This document shows positions 14,462 through 22,505 of a stretch of 64,000 nucleotides of DNA, piece after piece. The stretch spans positions 1,426,001 through 1,490,000 of the forward strand of contig OZ252252.1 of NCBI GenBank assembly GCA_965249745.1. The letters are read 5' to 3'. The position numbers were made by a program, and so were the translations under genes. A model generated the notes under the pieces. The model did not search any database. It worked only from the letters and a program-made list of their open reading frames with translations, and had not been told where the DNA came from. The number at the start of each line of letters is the position of its first letter. Positions within the stretch are counted from its first letter, which is position 1. Origin of the DNA: JANYHH01 sp965249745 (GTDB lineage: Bacteria > Deinococcota > Deinococci > Deinococcales > JAAFIG01).

Positions 14462-14982
14462 CCTTGAAACGTATTTGGGTGGTTGGGGCGGATGTGGCTG
14501 TATACGGCTCTATTCCACACGAGTTCTTGTCCCCCGATGTGCAATTGGTCGCTGTGCAATGCGTGTCGTTTCTCTCGAGGGCGGCGTATCACGGCGCGGA
14601 GTTGCACGTGCCCTTTGTCTTTTACTCAGAGGCAATGACCTTAGCGGCTCGAGCCGTTGCCCAAGGCGTTCTGGATTGGGAGAACGCTCGGCAGTTGCTC
14701 ACGGCAGCGTTCGGCACGACATGGGAGTTTCACATTCCCGCTCGGGACGATGTTTTGGAGTTGCATTCGCTGTCGCAACCCCAACAGGGGCGCAACATGC
14801 ATGACGCTGAGTATCTGTCCGTTGCCAAAAACTTGAATACGTCGCTGGTCACGACTCGCAGATCGCTCGTTGAACGGGTAAAAGCAAACCATCTCGAGGA
14901 CGTTCAGCGCCTGCTCTTTCCTGACCGTTGGGAAGTCCTCCAGGAATTCCTGCAAACTCGAACGCCCCAGATAATCGAATAA
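14458..14982 (+). CDS. PIN-like domain protein, probable VapC-type toxin
   Basis: The 174-residue protein looks like a PIN domain, the RNase fold of VapC toxins: an early Asp (VVGADVAVYG), an acidic residue in the second helix (YSEAMTLAARAV) and the late HDAEYLSVAKNLNTSLVTTRRSL segment, where family members have D-A-x-x-L-A-x-A and V-T-x-D. The last acidic position is Arg here, so activity is uncertain. The GTG start overlaps the putative antitoxin stop by four bases. Its 3' third is read on the opposite strand by the DUF433 gene. Confidence 0.6.
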   Translation: MTLKRIWVVGADVAVYGSIPHEFLSPDVQLVAVQCVSFLSRAAYHGAELHVPFVFYSEAMTLAARAVAQGVLDWENARQLLTAAFGTTWEFHIPARDDVLELHSLSQPQQGRNMHDAEYLSVAKNLNTSLVTTRRSLVERVKANHLEDVQRLLFPDRWEVLQEFLQTRTPQIIE

Positions 14983-15066
14983 GGTTTGTACGGTTACTCG
15001 AGTCCCGGTGAACACGAGCGCACCGCCCAGCAGATCATCATCGTGCTCTACTGCTGCGGCTTTCAT
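14641..15066 (-). CDS. DUF433 (VapB-like) antitoxin with a probably spurious C-terminal extension
   Basis: From ATG 15066 the first 70 residues fit DUF433: MKAAAVEHDDDLLGGALVFTGTRVTVQTLFDYLGRSSLQEFLEDFPTVRKEQALNVLEM (read in parts), with the G-T-R-V-x-V-x-x-L and E-x-x-x-D-x-P hallmarks. These small proteins are usually antitoxins of PIN-like DUF5615 toxins. A normal protein would end soon after; here the frame runs on for about 70 residues antisense to the PIN-like gene, in low-quality sequence, so the original 3' end is probably lost. TATACT lies seven bases before the ATG, with GGAGGG in between. Confidence 0.6.
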   Translation of the reverse strand: MKAAAVEHDDDLLGGALVFTGTRVTVQTLFDYLGRSSLQEFLEDFPTVRKEQALNVLEMVCFYPFNERSASRDQRRIQVFGNGQILSVMHVAPLLGLRQRMQLQNIVPSGNVKLPCRAERCREQLPSVLPIQNALGNGSSR

Positions 15067-15143
15067 GCCCTCCAGTATAGCGCGTCGCGTGATTTTCAAA
15101 CGTCAGCAGTAACCGATCATGTACCTCTTCAGCCTCGAGCTTG

Positions 15144-15491
15144 TCACCGCAACGTCAACCCTAGATGCAACCCAATGCTCGAGTCCACATCCAGCATCAA
15201 CTCCTCTGGCACGCCCCCTAATCGCTTCAGCAGGCGCTCCCTCGAGACGCTGCGAATCAGCTCGGTTTGCGCTTTGCTGTCCTGATCCAAATTGGTGTAG
15301 TTCGTGGGCAGCAGGACTTGAAACGGGTACACGGTTTGTGTGTTGCCGCTCAGTGGAATCACAACGACGCTCGAGCCTTTGATATTCGCGGTGTTGTTAG
15401 TGACGATGATCGCCGGGCGTTGCTTGTTGGCTTGATTGGCGAGGGCTGGTTCGAAATCCACGAGGTAAATATCGCCCCGGCGAGGCTGCAT
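15144..15491 (-). CDS. mazF: MazF/PemK endoribonuclease toxin, copy 2
   Basis: A 115-residue MazF, closely similar to copy 1 (RRGDIYLVDFEPALANQANK, RPAIIVTNNTANIKGSSVVV, IPLSGNTQTVYPFQVLLP, KAQTELIRSVSRERLLKRL). All family motifs are intact and there is no in-frame stop. Its ATG directly follows the stop of the cognate antitoxin gene, which carries a nonsense codon. A functional toxin with a broken partner is unusual; tolerance may come from MazE1, low expression, or translation restart within mazE2. Confidence 0.9.
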   Translation of the reverse strand: MQPRRGDIYLVDFEPALANQANKQRPAIIVTNNTANIKGSSVVVIPLSGNTQTVYPFQVLLPTNYTNLDQDSKAQTELIRSVSRERLLKRLGGVPEELMLDVDSSIGLHLGLTLR

Positions 15492-15740
15492 TCAGCGTTC
15501 CTCGAGGCCGTCTGAGAGGGCGGCCGAATCCCAGAATTCGCGGTCGGGATCGTTCTTCCATTCTGCTGCGTGGGCACGCTAGGCTTGTGCTAGCTCAGCT
15601 TCTTGCAAGCTGCGAAGACTTTGTGCGATGACTTCGCTGCGACTCTCCAAATCGTGGGTCTTCTGGTAGCGTTCCACGAATCGGGCGAGGTCTGCTGGCA
15701 GGCTGACAGTCCATTTCGCAGCATTTGTAGTTCTTTGCAT
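15492..15740 (-). pseudogene. mazE copy 2, interrupted by an in-frame TAG
   Basis: The frame from ATG 15740 to TGA 15492-15494 has the same 82-codon length as mazE1 and reads MQRTTNAAKWTVSLPADLAR..., but codon 54 is TAG (15579-15581) where mazE1 has Tyr: LAQA-stop-RAHAAEW against LAKAYREHAEDW. The RHH DNA-binding half (residues 1-53) is complete; the acidic toxin-binding half is cut off. A TAC to TAG change explains it. The short product might still bind the operator. Confidence 0.85.
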
Positions 15741-15753
15741 ACCTAAAAGTATG
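15738..15753 (-). promoter_or_regulatory. mazEF2 leaderless promoter and operator
   Basis: CATAC-ctaaaa-GTATG is an inverted repeat overlapping the mazE2 start. On the minus strand TACTTT is the -10 box, five bases before the ATG, matching the mazE1 arrangement. Confidence 0.55.
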
Positions 15754-15889
15754 ACTGTTTGGTAAGGGAATTTTAAGGTCTTACGTTTGAGTCGCGCATG
15801 GACGCTCCGAGCGCCACCGCACCGACCACGATCACTCAGAGCATCATGGTCTCAGGACATTCCTCGAGCGAAAAGGTTGCTCAAACACT

Positions 15890-16672
15890 TCAAGTCTGAC
15901 TCGAGCCGATCAGCCCCTCGAGCCGGGAGAGCGTCCAATCCGCCCAGAGCGCCAATCCCGCCACCGCGAGCGCTCCGCTCAGCACGTAGGCGAAATTCTG
16001 ATTCTCCAGTCCCGCGAAGATCGGTAAGCCCAGTCCGCCCGCGCCGATCGCGGCGGCAATCGTGGCCGTGCCGATGTTGACGACGACGCTGGTGCGAACC
16101 CCGCCCAGGATGGCTCGAGCGGCGAGCGGTAATTCGACGCGGGTCAGGATTTGCATTTCGGTCATGCCCATGCCGCGTGAGGCTTCCAGGGCGTCGGGTG
16201 AGACGCTTTGAATCCCGGCGATCGCGCCGCTGATGACGGGCAATAAGCCGTACAGGGAGAGCGCCAGCAGGCTCGGGGCGAAGCCGAAGCCCAGCACCGG
16301 GTACGCCAGCGCCAGCACCGCCACGGGCGGGAAGACTTGCGCCAGACTGGATAAGGACAGGGCGAGCGGCAGAAATTCCCGTCCGACGCTGCGGGTCACG
16401 AAGACCGCGATGCTCAGCCCCAGAATCACGCTCAAGAGGCTCGAGGCGACGACCAAGCCGAGGTGCGTCAGGGCCAGCGTTAACAGGTCGGTCGTTGGGT
16501 ACAGCACGCGCTCCTCGAGCGGGAAGAGCGGTTTCAGCGCGGCTTCCCAGATCGTGGGTTGCGAGTACAGCAGCAGCAAACCGCCCAGCCACAGCCCGGA
16601 GATGACGAGTAAGCGGAGCGGCGACGATCTCTTAGGCTCCACTCGAGGGGCTTGGGGGACGGCGGCGGTCAC
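15890..16672 (-). CDS. Osmoprotectant (glycine betaine/choline-type) ABC transporter permease
   Basis: A 260-residue inner-membrane permease of the OpuC/ProW type, with about six membrane segments, the LGLSIAVFVTRS start of the permease domain and the EAA-like loop DALEASRGMGMTEMQILTRVELPLAARAILGGVR (in parts) that contacts the ATPase. The GTG start at 16672 overlaps the stop of the ATPase gene as GTGA, so it is the last gene of a four-gene minus-strand operon (binding protein, permease, ATPase, permease). The much longer upstream frame lies inside the ATPase gene and is rejected. Confidence 0.92.
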   Translation of the reverse strand: MTAAVPQAPRVEPKRSSPLRLLVISGLWLGGLLLLYSQPTIWEAALKPLFPLEERVLYPTTDLLTLALTHLGLVVASSLLSVILGLSIAVFVTRSVGREFLPLALSLSSLAQVFPPVAVLALAYPVLGFGFAPSLLALSLYGLLPVISGAIAGIQSVSPDALEASRGMGMTEMQILTRVELPLAARAILGGVRTSVVVNIGTATIAAAIGAGGLGLPIFAGLENQNFAYVLSGALAVAGLALWADWTLSRLEGLIGSSQT

Positions 16673-17745
16673 GCGTGTCCCTGCATGGCTTGCGCCAGAT
16701 TCAACGCGCCCTTCAAGCGCCCGGCATCGTCGGTGACGCTGAGTTCCTGGAAGCCCAGGCTCACCATTCTGGACAGGGCCTCGCGGACGCTGGCGGTTTC
16801 CTGAATGCTGATGCTCTGCCACGGGTTCAGCGTCGCGGCGTCGCGCACCGTGCTGCCTCTGGCATCGCGTCCAATCCAGCCTTGCAGGACGCCACTCGCA
16901 TCCACGACCCAGGCGCTCGAGGAGGTCATCTTGGAGCGAACCTCCTCGAGCGGGTCGTCCAGCCGAACGGTCGGCGGCGCGGCGTTCATTGCGGCGCTGA
17001 CCGGCACGCGGGATAGACGTTTCAAACCGCGATCCGAACCGATGAAATCGCGCACGAAGCTGCTGACGGGTTGCTCCAAGAGTTCTTCCGGTGTGCCGAG
17101 CTGCTCTATTTTGCCTGACCGCATCAGGGCGATGCGGTCAGCCAGTTTGATCGCCTCGTCAATGTCGTGCGTGACCATGACAATCGTTTTCTTGACCCGG
17201 CGTTGCAATTCCAGGAATTCGTTCTGCAAGCGCTCCCGCGTCAGCGGGTCCACCGCGCCGAACGGCTCGTCCATCAGCATCATCGGTGGGTCGGCCGCGA
17301 GCGCCCGCGCCACACCGACGCGTTGCGCCTGACCGCCGGACAGGTTCTTCGGGTAGAGCGCCCCGTAGCGGGGTTCTAGCCCGATCAACGCTAGCAGCTC
17401 GGTGACTCGAGCCTGAATTTTATCCGGCGTCCAACGTAGCAACTTGGGCACGACCGCGATGTTCTCCGCGACCGTCAGGTGCGGCAGCAAGCCGACGTTC
17501 TGAATCGCGTAACCGATACTGCGGCGCAGCTCGAACGCGGGCAGGCTCGAGGCGTCGCGGCCGTCCACGGTGATCTTCCCAGACGTGGGTTCGATCAGCC
17601 GATTCATCATTTTCAGCGTCGTGGTTTTGCCGCAACCGCTCGGTCCGATCAAGACCAGCAACTCGCCGTCTTTCGCCTCCAAGGAAACGTCGTTCACGGC
17701 AATCGTGTCGCCGTAACGCTTGGTGACCTGGCTGAGCGAGATCAT
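16669..17745 (-). CDS. Osmoprotectant ABC transporter ATP-binding protein with CBS domains
   Basis: A 358-residue ATPase: Walker A GPSGCGKTTT, Q-loop AIQNVGLLPHLTV, signature LSGGQAQRVGVARALA, Walker B MMLMDEPFGAVD and the H-loop VTHDIDEA. After about residue 240 it carries a CBS-domain pair (PVSAAMNAAPPTVRLDDPLEEV... and SISIQETASVREALSRMVSLG...), as in OpuCA/OpuAA, where CBS domains sense ionic strength and gate transport. It overlaps the next permease by four bases and follows the first permease by about 60. Confidence 0.95.
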   Translation of the reverse strand: MISLSQVTKRYGDTIAVNDVSLEAKDGELLVLIGPSGCGKTTTLKMMNRLIEPTSGKITVDGRDASSLPAFELRRSIGYAIQNVGLLPHLTVAENIAVVPKLLRWTPDKIQARVTELLALIGLEPRYGALYPKNLSGGQAQRVGVARALAADPPMMLMDEPFGAVDPLTRERLQNEFLELQRRVKKTIVMVTHDIDEAIKLADRIALMRSGKIEQLGTPEELLEQPVSSFVRDFIGSDRGLKRLSRVPVSAAMNAAPPTVRLDDPLEEVRSKMTSSSAWVVDASGVLQGWIGRDARGSTVRDAATLNPWQSISIQETASVREALSRMVSLGFQELSVTDDAGRLKGALNLAQAMQGHA

Positions 17746-17806
17746 GCCTGCTCCAGAGCTGTGGGATATGAGATGCTCGCCCAGCTCGAGGGTTCCGGTG
17801 TTCGTT

Positions 17807-19039
17807 TCATCGCAATCCTTTCGGCGTCAATGCCCGCTCTAAACCGGCGAAGCCGCTATTAGCGAGCAGCGCCAGCACCAGCGTTGGAATCGCGCCGAGC
17901 AGCACCAAATCCAGTGCGCCGCTCCCCAGACCGCTAAAGATGAAGAAGCCCAATCCGCCCGCCCCGACCAGGCTCGAGAGGGCGGCGAGTCCGACCAGGT
18001 TGACCGCCGATAAGCGCAGACCCTCCAGGATCAGCGGCAGGGCCAGCGGCACGGAAACGCGCCAGAATAGTTGCGAGCGGGTCATGCCCATTCCTAGGGC
18101 GGCTTCCAGAGAATTCGCGTCCACGCTCTGCAAACCGTTCAACATGCCACGCACGATTGGCAGCAAACCGTACAAGGTGAGCGCCGTCAGCGCGGGTGCG
18201 GGACCGATGCCGCGAATCCCCAGGGCGTCCAGCGCGGGCACGGCTCGAGCCAGCGCCGAGTACGGTGCGATCAAGAGCGTCAGCAGCGCCACACTCGGAA
18301 CCGTTTGCAAGGCGGAGCTGACGGCAATGATCGCGCTCGAGACCCTGGGGTTGCGCGAGGCCCACGCACCGAGCGGCAAACCGATCAGACTGGCCAGCCC
18401 GAGCGCCACAACGGTCAGCAGCGCGTGCTGCCCGAGTTGCCCCCAGAACATGTCGCGGTTGGCGGCGAACTCGCGCAGCACCGACAGGCTGTTCCAACCG
18501 CCGAGCGCGATGAAGCCCGCGCCGAACACCAAGCCCGCCACCAACAGCAGCTCTCGAGCGGCTGCGTTCCCGCCGCGCAACGCATTGCGACCGCCGTAAA
18601 TCAGCAGCGCTGCCGCTAAAAACCCTAGCCAACTCGCCGCGTCCAGGGAGACTCGAGCCAAGGCGTTGCCCGCGCCCAGCCTTGTCGCGCTCTGCCCGAT
18701 CACCACGAATTCCAGCGCCAGCATCAGATTCCCCAGCCCCGCCAGCCACCAGCCTTTGGACTTGACCGGCAAGAACGCCAGCCCCAGCCCGATCAGCGGC
18801 AGGATCACGAACAACCAGCCCTCGAGACCGAGTTGCAGCGCTGGGATACCTTTGCCTGCGAGCAAACGATTCGGTTTCAGGGTCAGCACCGACAGCAGCA
18901 ACGCGCTCAGCACACCGACTACCCCTCCCAACGCGGCGATTCTGATGACGCCGCCGGGCGCGGCGATTCGGTTGACGCCGCCGGGCGCGGCGATTCGGTT
19001 GACTCGAGCGAGTGGGTTGGACGGTGTTTCGTCATTCAT
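17807..19039 (-). CDS. Osmoprotectant ABC transporter permease with extra N-terminal membrane domain
   Basis: The 410-residue protein has a C-terminal OpuC-type permease domain (about residues 215-405; EAA-like loop SLEAALGMGMTRSQLFWRVSVPLALPLILEGLR in parts) preceded by about 200 residues with five or so further membrane segments not found in the short permease of the same operon. The extreme N-terminus holds a nine-residue tandem repeat, V-N-R-I-A-A-P-G-G, present as two exact and one diverged copy. A later start would skip it, and I cannot tell which is used. Second gene of the operon. Confidence 0.88.
   Translation of the reverse strand: MNDETPSNPLARVNRIAAPGGVNRIAAPGGVIRIAALGGVVGVLSALLLSVLTLKPNRLLAGKGIPALQLGLEGWLFVILPLIGLGLAFLPVKSKGWWLAGLGNLMLALEFVVIGQSATRLGAGNALARVSLDAASWLGFLAAALLIYGGRNALRGGNAAARELLLVAGLVFGAGFIALGGWNSLSVLREFAANRDMFWGQLGQHALLTVVALGLASLIGLPLGAWASRNPRVSSAIIAVSSALQTVPSVALLTLLIAPYSALARAVPALDALGIRGIGPAPALTALTLYGLLPIVRGMLNGLQSVDANSLEAALGMGMTRSQLFWRVSVPLALPLILEGLRLSAVNLVGLAALSSLVGAGGLGFFIFSGLGSGALDLVLLGAIPTLVLALLANSGFAGLERALTPKGLR
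18920..19000. repeat. 27-bp coding tandem repeat in the permease N-terminus
   Basis: Two exact 27-bp copies at 18947-18973 and 18974-19000, plus a degenerate copy at 18920-18946, encode the nine-residue unit V-N-R-I-A-A-P-G-G. The unit keeps the frame, so copy-number change would be tolerated. Confidence 0.85.
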
Positions 19040-19133
19040 ACTGATTCCACCCCCTCGAGGTTTTGGTCGCTCCCAGATATGGACAGGGGCGCAGAGTCAC
19101 CTGCGCCCCAACTTCGACACGTGTGGCTGAGGA

Positions 19134-20066
19134 TTACTTGAGGAAGCCTTTGGACTTCAGGTACGTCTTGGCGACCTCGTTCGGGGCCTTGCCGTCCAGG
19201 TCAATCTGACGGTTCAAGCCTTGCAGCACGGTCAGCGTCAGACCCTTGAAGATTGGGTTCAGCAGACCCGCCATCTCCGGGTACTTCTTGTAGACCTCGC
19301 CGCGCACTGACGGCGCGGGCTGATAGACCGCCTGCGCGCCCTTCGGATCGGTCATCACGACCAGACCCAGCGCGTCTATCGAGCCGTCCGTGCCGTAAGC
19401 CATCGCGGCGTTGACGCCGTTCGTGCCGTTGGCGGCGGCCTGCTCCGTCTGGGCGGTCGTGGCTCCAGCCAACACGATCTTCTGCTCAGACTTCAGCTTG
19501 AAGCCGTAGGCTTTCTCGAAGCTGGCCAGGCCGTCCTCGCGCTCCACGAACTCCTGCGAACCGGCGATCTTGACTTCGCCGCCGCCGTTCACGTATTTGG
19601 CTAGATCCACCAAGGAGACCAGCTTTTCCTTCGTTGCCAGCGCCTTCGTGACCGCAATCGCAAAGGTGTTGTTCGCCGGGGCCCGCTCGAGCCAGGTGAT
19701 GTTGTTGAGGCGCTGATCCAGTGTCTTCACGGCCGCGTAGGACTTGCTGGCGTTGGTGGCCGTGCCATCGGCGATTTTTTGACCCTTGAAGAAGTTGTTC
19801 AGGGCGCTGCCGGTGTACTCCGGGTACACGTCAATCTGACCTTCCAAGAGGGCTTTTCTAACGACCGGGGTCGTGCCTGTACCCGTTTTGTCCACGACCT
19901 TGAAACCCGCCTGCTCCAACGTCAGCAGAATCATCTGACCCAGCAGTCTCCCTTCGGAGTCCAGTTTGCTGCCGACCGTGACCGTTCCCTTTTGAGCCAG
20001 TGCGAGGCTGACCAGGGACAGCGCCAGTAGCACACCCAATGTTTGTGCCCGTTGCTGTTTTTTCAT
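19134..20066 (-). CDS. Osmoprotectant ABC transporter substrate-binding protein
   Basis: A 310-residue secreted binding protein of the OpuAC/OsmF type. MKKQQRAQTLGVLLALSLVS...ALA is a signal peptide; then KGTVTVGSKLDSEGRLLGQMI, TGTGTTPVVRKALLEGQIDVYPEYTGSA (in parts), the family hallmark that shapes the quaternary-amine site, and a C-terminal lobe with VRGEVYKKYPEMAGLLNPIF. The chosen ATG 20066 has GAGGGG five bases upstream; the longer frame adds an unlikely N-terminus. First gene of the operon. Which betaine or choline-like ligand it binds cannot be told. Confidence 0.92.
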   Translation of the reverse strand: MKKQQRAQTLGVLLALSLVSLALAQKGTVTVGSKLDSEGRLLGQMILLTLEQAGFKVVDKTGTGTTPVVRKALLEGQIDVYPEYTGSALNNFFKGQKIADGTATNASKSYAAVKTLDQRLNNITWLERAPANNTFAIAVTKALATKEKLVSLVDLAKYVNGGGEVKIAGSQEFVEREDGLASFEKAYGFKLKSEQKIVLAGATTAQTEQAAANGTNGVNAAMAYGTDGSIDALGLVVMTDPKGAQAVYQPAPSVRGEVYKKYPEMAGLLNPIFKGLTLTVLQGLNRQIDLDGKAPNEVAKTYLKSKGFLK

Positions 20067-20241
20067 ACGCCCCTCGTTTCTTGGCGTTGAATAGAAGTTC
20101 AACGCTGAGTTTGCCATTCTTCGCAAAGACGGCTGGGCTTCATCCTAGCCACCAGAATGAAAACGAGATGTCAGCCCAGGTACCGATTCCAGGAACGAAT
20201 TGTCAGTCTCGAGCCTGTACCCAGACGTTTGCTCGAGGCGC

Positions 20242-21411
20242 TCACCCCAAAGCTCGTTCGGAATCCGCCAGCGCCGCCCAAAGCGCCGCCACGCCCGCCC
20301 CTCGAGTGATGGTCGCGCCGCAATCCAGCAGCGCCTCCTCGAGCAGTCCAGCAAACCCGAGCGCGTCGTAACGATCGAAGTACCCCATGAAGCTGATGCG
20401 GCAGATCACATCCTTGATCGCGTCCTGCCCGGTTTGCGCCCGTGCGCCGCGCTTCAGAAGCGCCTGCCACAACTCGCGCCCAGTAATCGGAGTGGGCGGA
20501 ACCAGTGTCACGCAGGCTGGGCTGGGCTGGGCCGCGAAACTTGAGCATCCCAAAGCTTGCGCAGCTTTTAGCAGCGCATCGTTGAGCGCCTTCTTCTGCG
20601 CCCAGTACGCGGGCAATCCGATCTGCTCTATCTCGGTGGCGATCATTTCTAGGCTAGCGTTTAAGCCGACGATCAGGTTGATCGCGGGTGTGAAGGCCGT
20701 CTCGCCGCCCGGTTGCGGCTTCAGCTCGCGGCGCAGGTCAAAGTAGTACGCCGGGGATTTGAAGCCCTGCATCGCTTCCAAGGCTCGAGGGGACAGAAAC
20801 ACCAGCCCCAGACCGGGCGGGCCCGCCACGGCTTTCTGCGAACCGCTGATGATCGCATCCAGACCCCACTCGTGCGGGCGCAACTCTGCGATTCCCAGGC
20901 TGGTGATCGCGTCCACCAGAATCAGAATCTCGGGATTAGCGGCTTTGGCTGCTCTAGTAATCGCCTCGAGGTCGTGCAACGCCCCGGTGCTGGTTTCAGA
21001 GTGCGTCACCAGCAAAGCCCTGGCACCCATGGCAACTCGAGCGGCGGCGGTCGGGGGAAGACTCTCGCCCCAAGGAAAGCGCTCTTCTTGCACGGTGAAG
21101 CCCAGCGCCCGCGCCATGTCGCCCCAGCGCTCCCCGAACTTGCCCGCGCTGAGACTGGCGACGACGGAACCAGCGGGCACGAGACTGGTCAGAATCGCCT
21201 CGAACGCACCCGTGCCAGATACGGTCACGACGAGTGGCTCCCAACCCGTGGACTCTGGCAGTCCCGCCACGACCCGTAGGAGTTCGCGGGATCGTTTCAC
21301 GGCCACCCTGGCTTCCGGGCTACGGTGATGGAGTTGCGGTTCCATCAGGGCGCGTTGCACCTCGGGGGGTGTTTCGACGGGACCGGGCGCGATCAGACGA
21401 TGGCGATACAC
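20242..21411 (-). CDS. Class V aminotransferase (alanine-glyoxylate / serine-pyruvate type)
   Basis: A 389-residue PLP-dependent aminotransferase. It starts with the typical RHRLIAPGPVETPPEVQRAL and has the SGTGAFEAIL loop, THSETSTGALHDLEAI, the aspartate strand ILILVDAITSLGIAEL and the Schiff-base lysine in SGSQKAVAGPPGLG. The family includes alanine-glyoxylate and serine-pyruvate aminotransferases and the large subunit of soluble hydrogenase-like proteins. The GTG start (21411) is supported by TATACT seven bases upstream. It stands alone between the osmoprotectant operon and a divergent cassette. Confidence 0.92.
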   Translation of the reverse strand: MYRHRLIAPGPVETPPEVQRALMEPQLHHRSPEARVAVKRSRELLRVVAGLPESTGWEPLVVTVSGTGAFEAILTSLVPAGSVVASLSAGKFGERWGDMARALGFTVQEERFPWGESLPPTAAARVAMGARALLVTHSETSTGALHDLEAITRAAKAANPEILILVDAITSLGIAELRPHEWGLDAIISGSQKAVAGPPGLGLVFLSPRALEAMQGFKSPAYYFDLRRELKPQPGGETAFTPAINLIVGLNASLEMIATEIEQIGLPAYWAQKKALNDALLKAAQALGCSSFAAQPSPACVTLVPPTPITGRELWQALLKRGARAQTGQDAIKDVICRISFMGYFDRYDALGFAGLLEEALLDCGATITRGAGVAALWAALADSERALG

Positions 21412-21418
21412 GCGGCCG

Positions 21419-21424
21419 AGTATA
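21419..21424 (-). promoter_or_regulatory. -10 box TATACT, leaderless promoter of the aminotransferase
   Basis: TATACT on the minus strand is 7 nt before GTG 21411. Confidence 0.55.
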
Positions 21425-21742
21425 AATCAGGCAAGAGGTGTCGCTCGAGTCGTGGACGACTGCGCCAGGTCAACCGCAAAGTCCGGTTGATTCTTTAACG
21501 GAATCAGGCTGGAACTAGTAAGGATTCCGATTCATTCTTCGAGAACTAATCCGCCCTCGAAGGCGTTTGAATAACTACGGATTCCGCTCTCGATTCAACC
21601 CATGCACTTTCGGGCAGGATCGCTGCTGAACTTAGGTTATTCGCAAGACTAAATGAAGTGATGAAACGGAATCTGTATCAAATCTACTAAAGCTCTCCAT
21701 TGACGTTCACAGAAGGTCTAGTAAAAATTAGCACTTATGCCC
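21425..21742. other. Intergenic region with one end of a 17-bp direct repeat
   Basis: No gene is seen. The segment AGGTCAACCGCAAAGTC (21467-21483) recurs with one mismatch at 24110-24126, on the other side of the TetR/NmrA/SDR genes. The motif GGATTCCG occurs twice (near 21521 and 21579). The composition is more AT-rich than flanking genes. Confidence 0.4.
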
Positions 21743-22384
21743 TTATGTCGCGCCTTTCGGGAGGGACTGTATATCTAGAGGTTGGAAACCAGAAGCACGC
21801 ACACCACCCAACACGAAGACCATCACGTTTTCAGCGTAAACCTCGAGGGTACAGATGGTCTGCCCCTGAATTCTCTGGCACTGTCCCCAGTCGCTAGCGG
21901 CCGAGTAAAGAAGGCTGGCAGTCAATCTAGCCGTCATTTGCTGTGAGATTAAGCGTGAGTTAGGCGCAGGCTGAGATCGCTCGAGGCTCTCGAGCAACCA
22001 CCCATTGAGCCGCTGATGAACCAACCCTCCGATGTTGACCTCCATCTCCTTATCGTGGACGTGACAGCCCTCGTAAACCTGAGTCATGAAGACGCAGGTC
22101 GCAATCAGCAGAGCGGATAACCCTTCATTATCGAAACGCAAGGGACGGGTCAATCGCTGGGCTAGCGTGGCGTCTAGATGATCTTGAATCACCTCCGAAA
22201 ACAACGCGTACTTATCTTCGTAATGTGCGTAGAAGGTGGCTCGGTTGATGCCCGCTTGCGTTGTGATGTCCTGAACAGTCAGCGCTGCCAATCCGCGATC
22301 ACTGAGTAGCTGCTCGAAGGCTTGTTGGATCGAATGGCGGGTGCGTCGGATACGCGGATCGAGGCGAGTTGCTGTAGGCGACAT
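21743..22384 (-). CDS. TetR/AcrR-family repressor
   Basis: The protein (213 residues from ATG 22384) has the TetR HTH at its N-terminus: RRTRHSIQQAFEQLLSDRGL, TVQDITTQAGINRATFYAHY, EDKYALF. The C-terminal ligand-binding part is not recognisable by substrate. It is divergent from the NmrA-like and SDR genes, and a 24-bp palindrome lies between them, so it probably represses them and itself until an electrophile or other ligand is present. AAGG lies close before the ATG; the frame extends 24 codons further up, without support. Confidence 0.88.
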   Translation of the reverse strand: MSPTATRLDPRIRRTRHSIQQAFEQLLSDRGLAALTVQDITTQAGINRATFYAHYEDKYALFSEVIQDHLDATLAQRLTRPLRFDNEGLSALLIATCVFMTQVYEGCHVHDKEMEVNIGGLVHQRLNGWLLESLERSQPAPNSRLISQQMTARLTASLLYSAASDWGQCQRIQGQTICTLEVYAENVMVFVLGGVRASGFQPLDIQSLPKGAT

Positions 22385-22458
22385 CCTTGACCTTTCGTTG
22401 GTTAAGCAACACGAGCCTGCGCTTGTGTCTGGAGTTGAGACCTCACTTAGCGTCATAG

Positions 22459-22482
22459 TTTACACAACACGCGTTGTCTAAA
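22459..22482. promoter_or_regulatory. 24-bp imperfect palindrome, likely TetR operator
   Basis: The half-site TTTACACAACAC meets a near-perfect complement ending GTTGTCTAAA. A second related half-site (ATTCGTGTTGT) follows at about 22484-22495, just before the SD of the NmrA-like gene. Confidence 0.6.
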
Positions 22483-22505
22483 CAATTCGTGTTGTCAGGA
22501 GAAGC

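Noticed and set aside
15852..16592. 246-codon minus-strand frame within the osmoprotectant permease
   Set aside because: Arg/Pro-rich and out of frame with the well-supported permease at 15890-16672.
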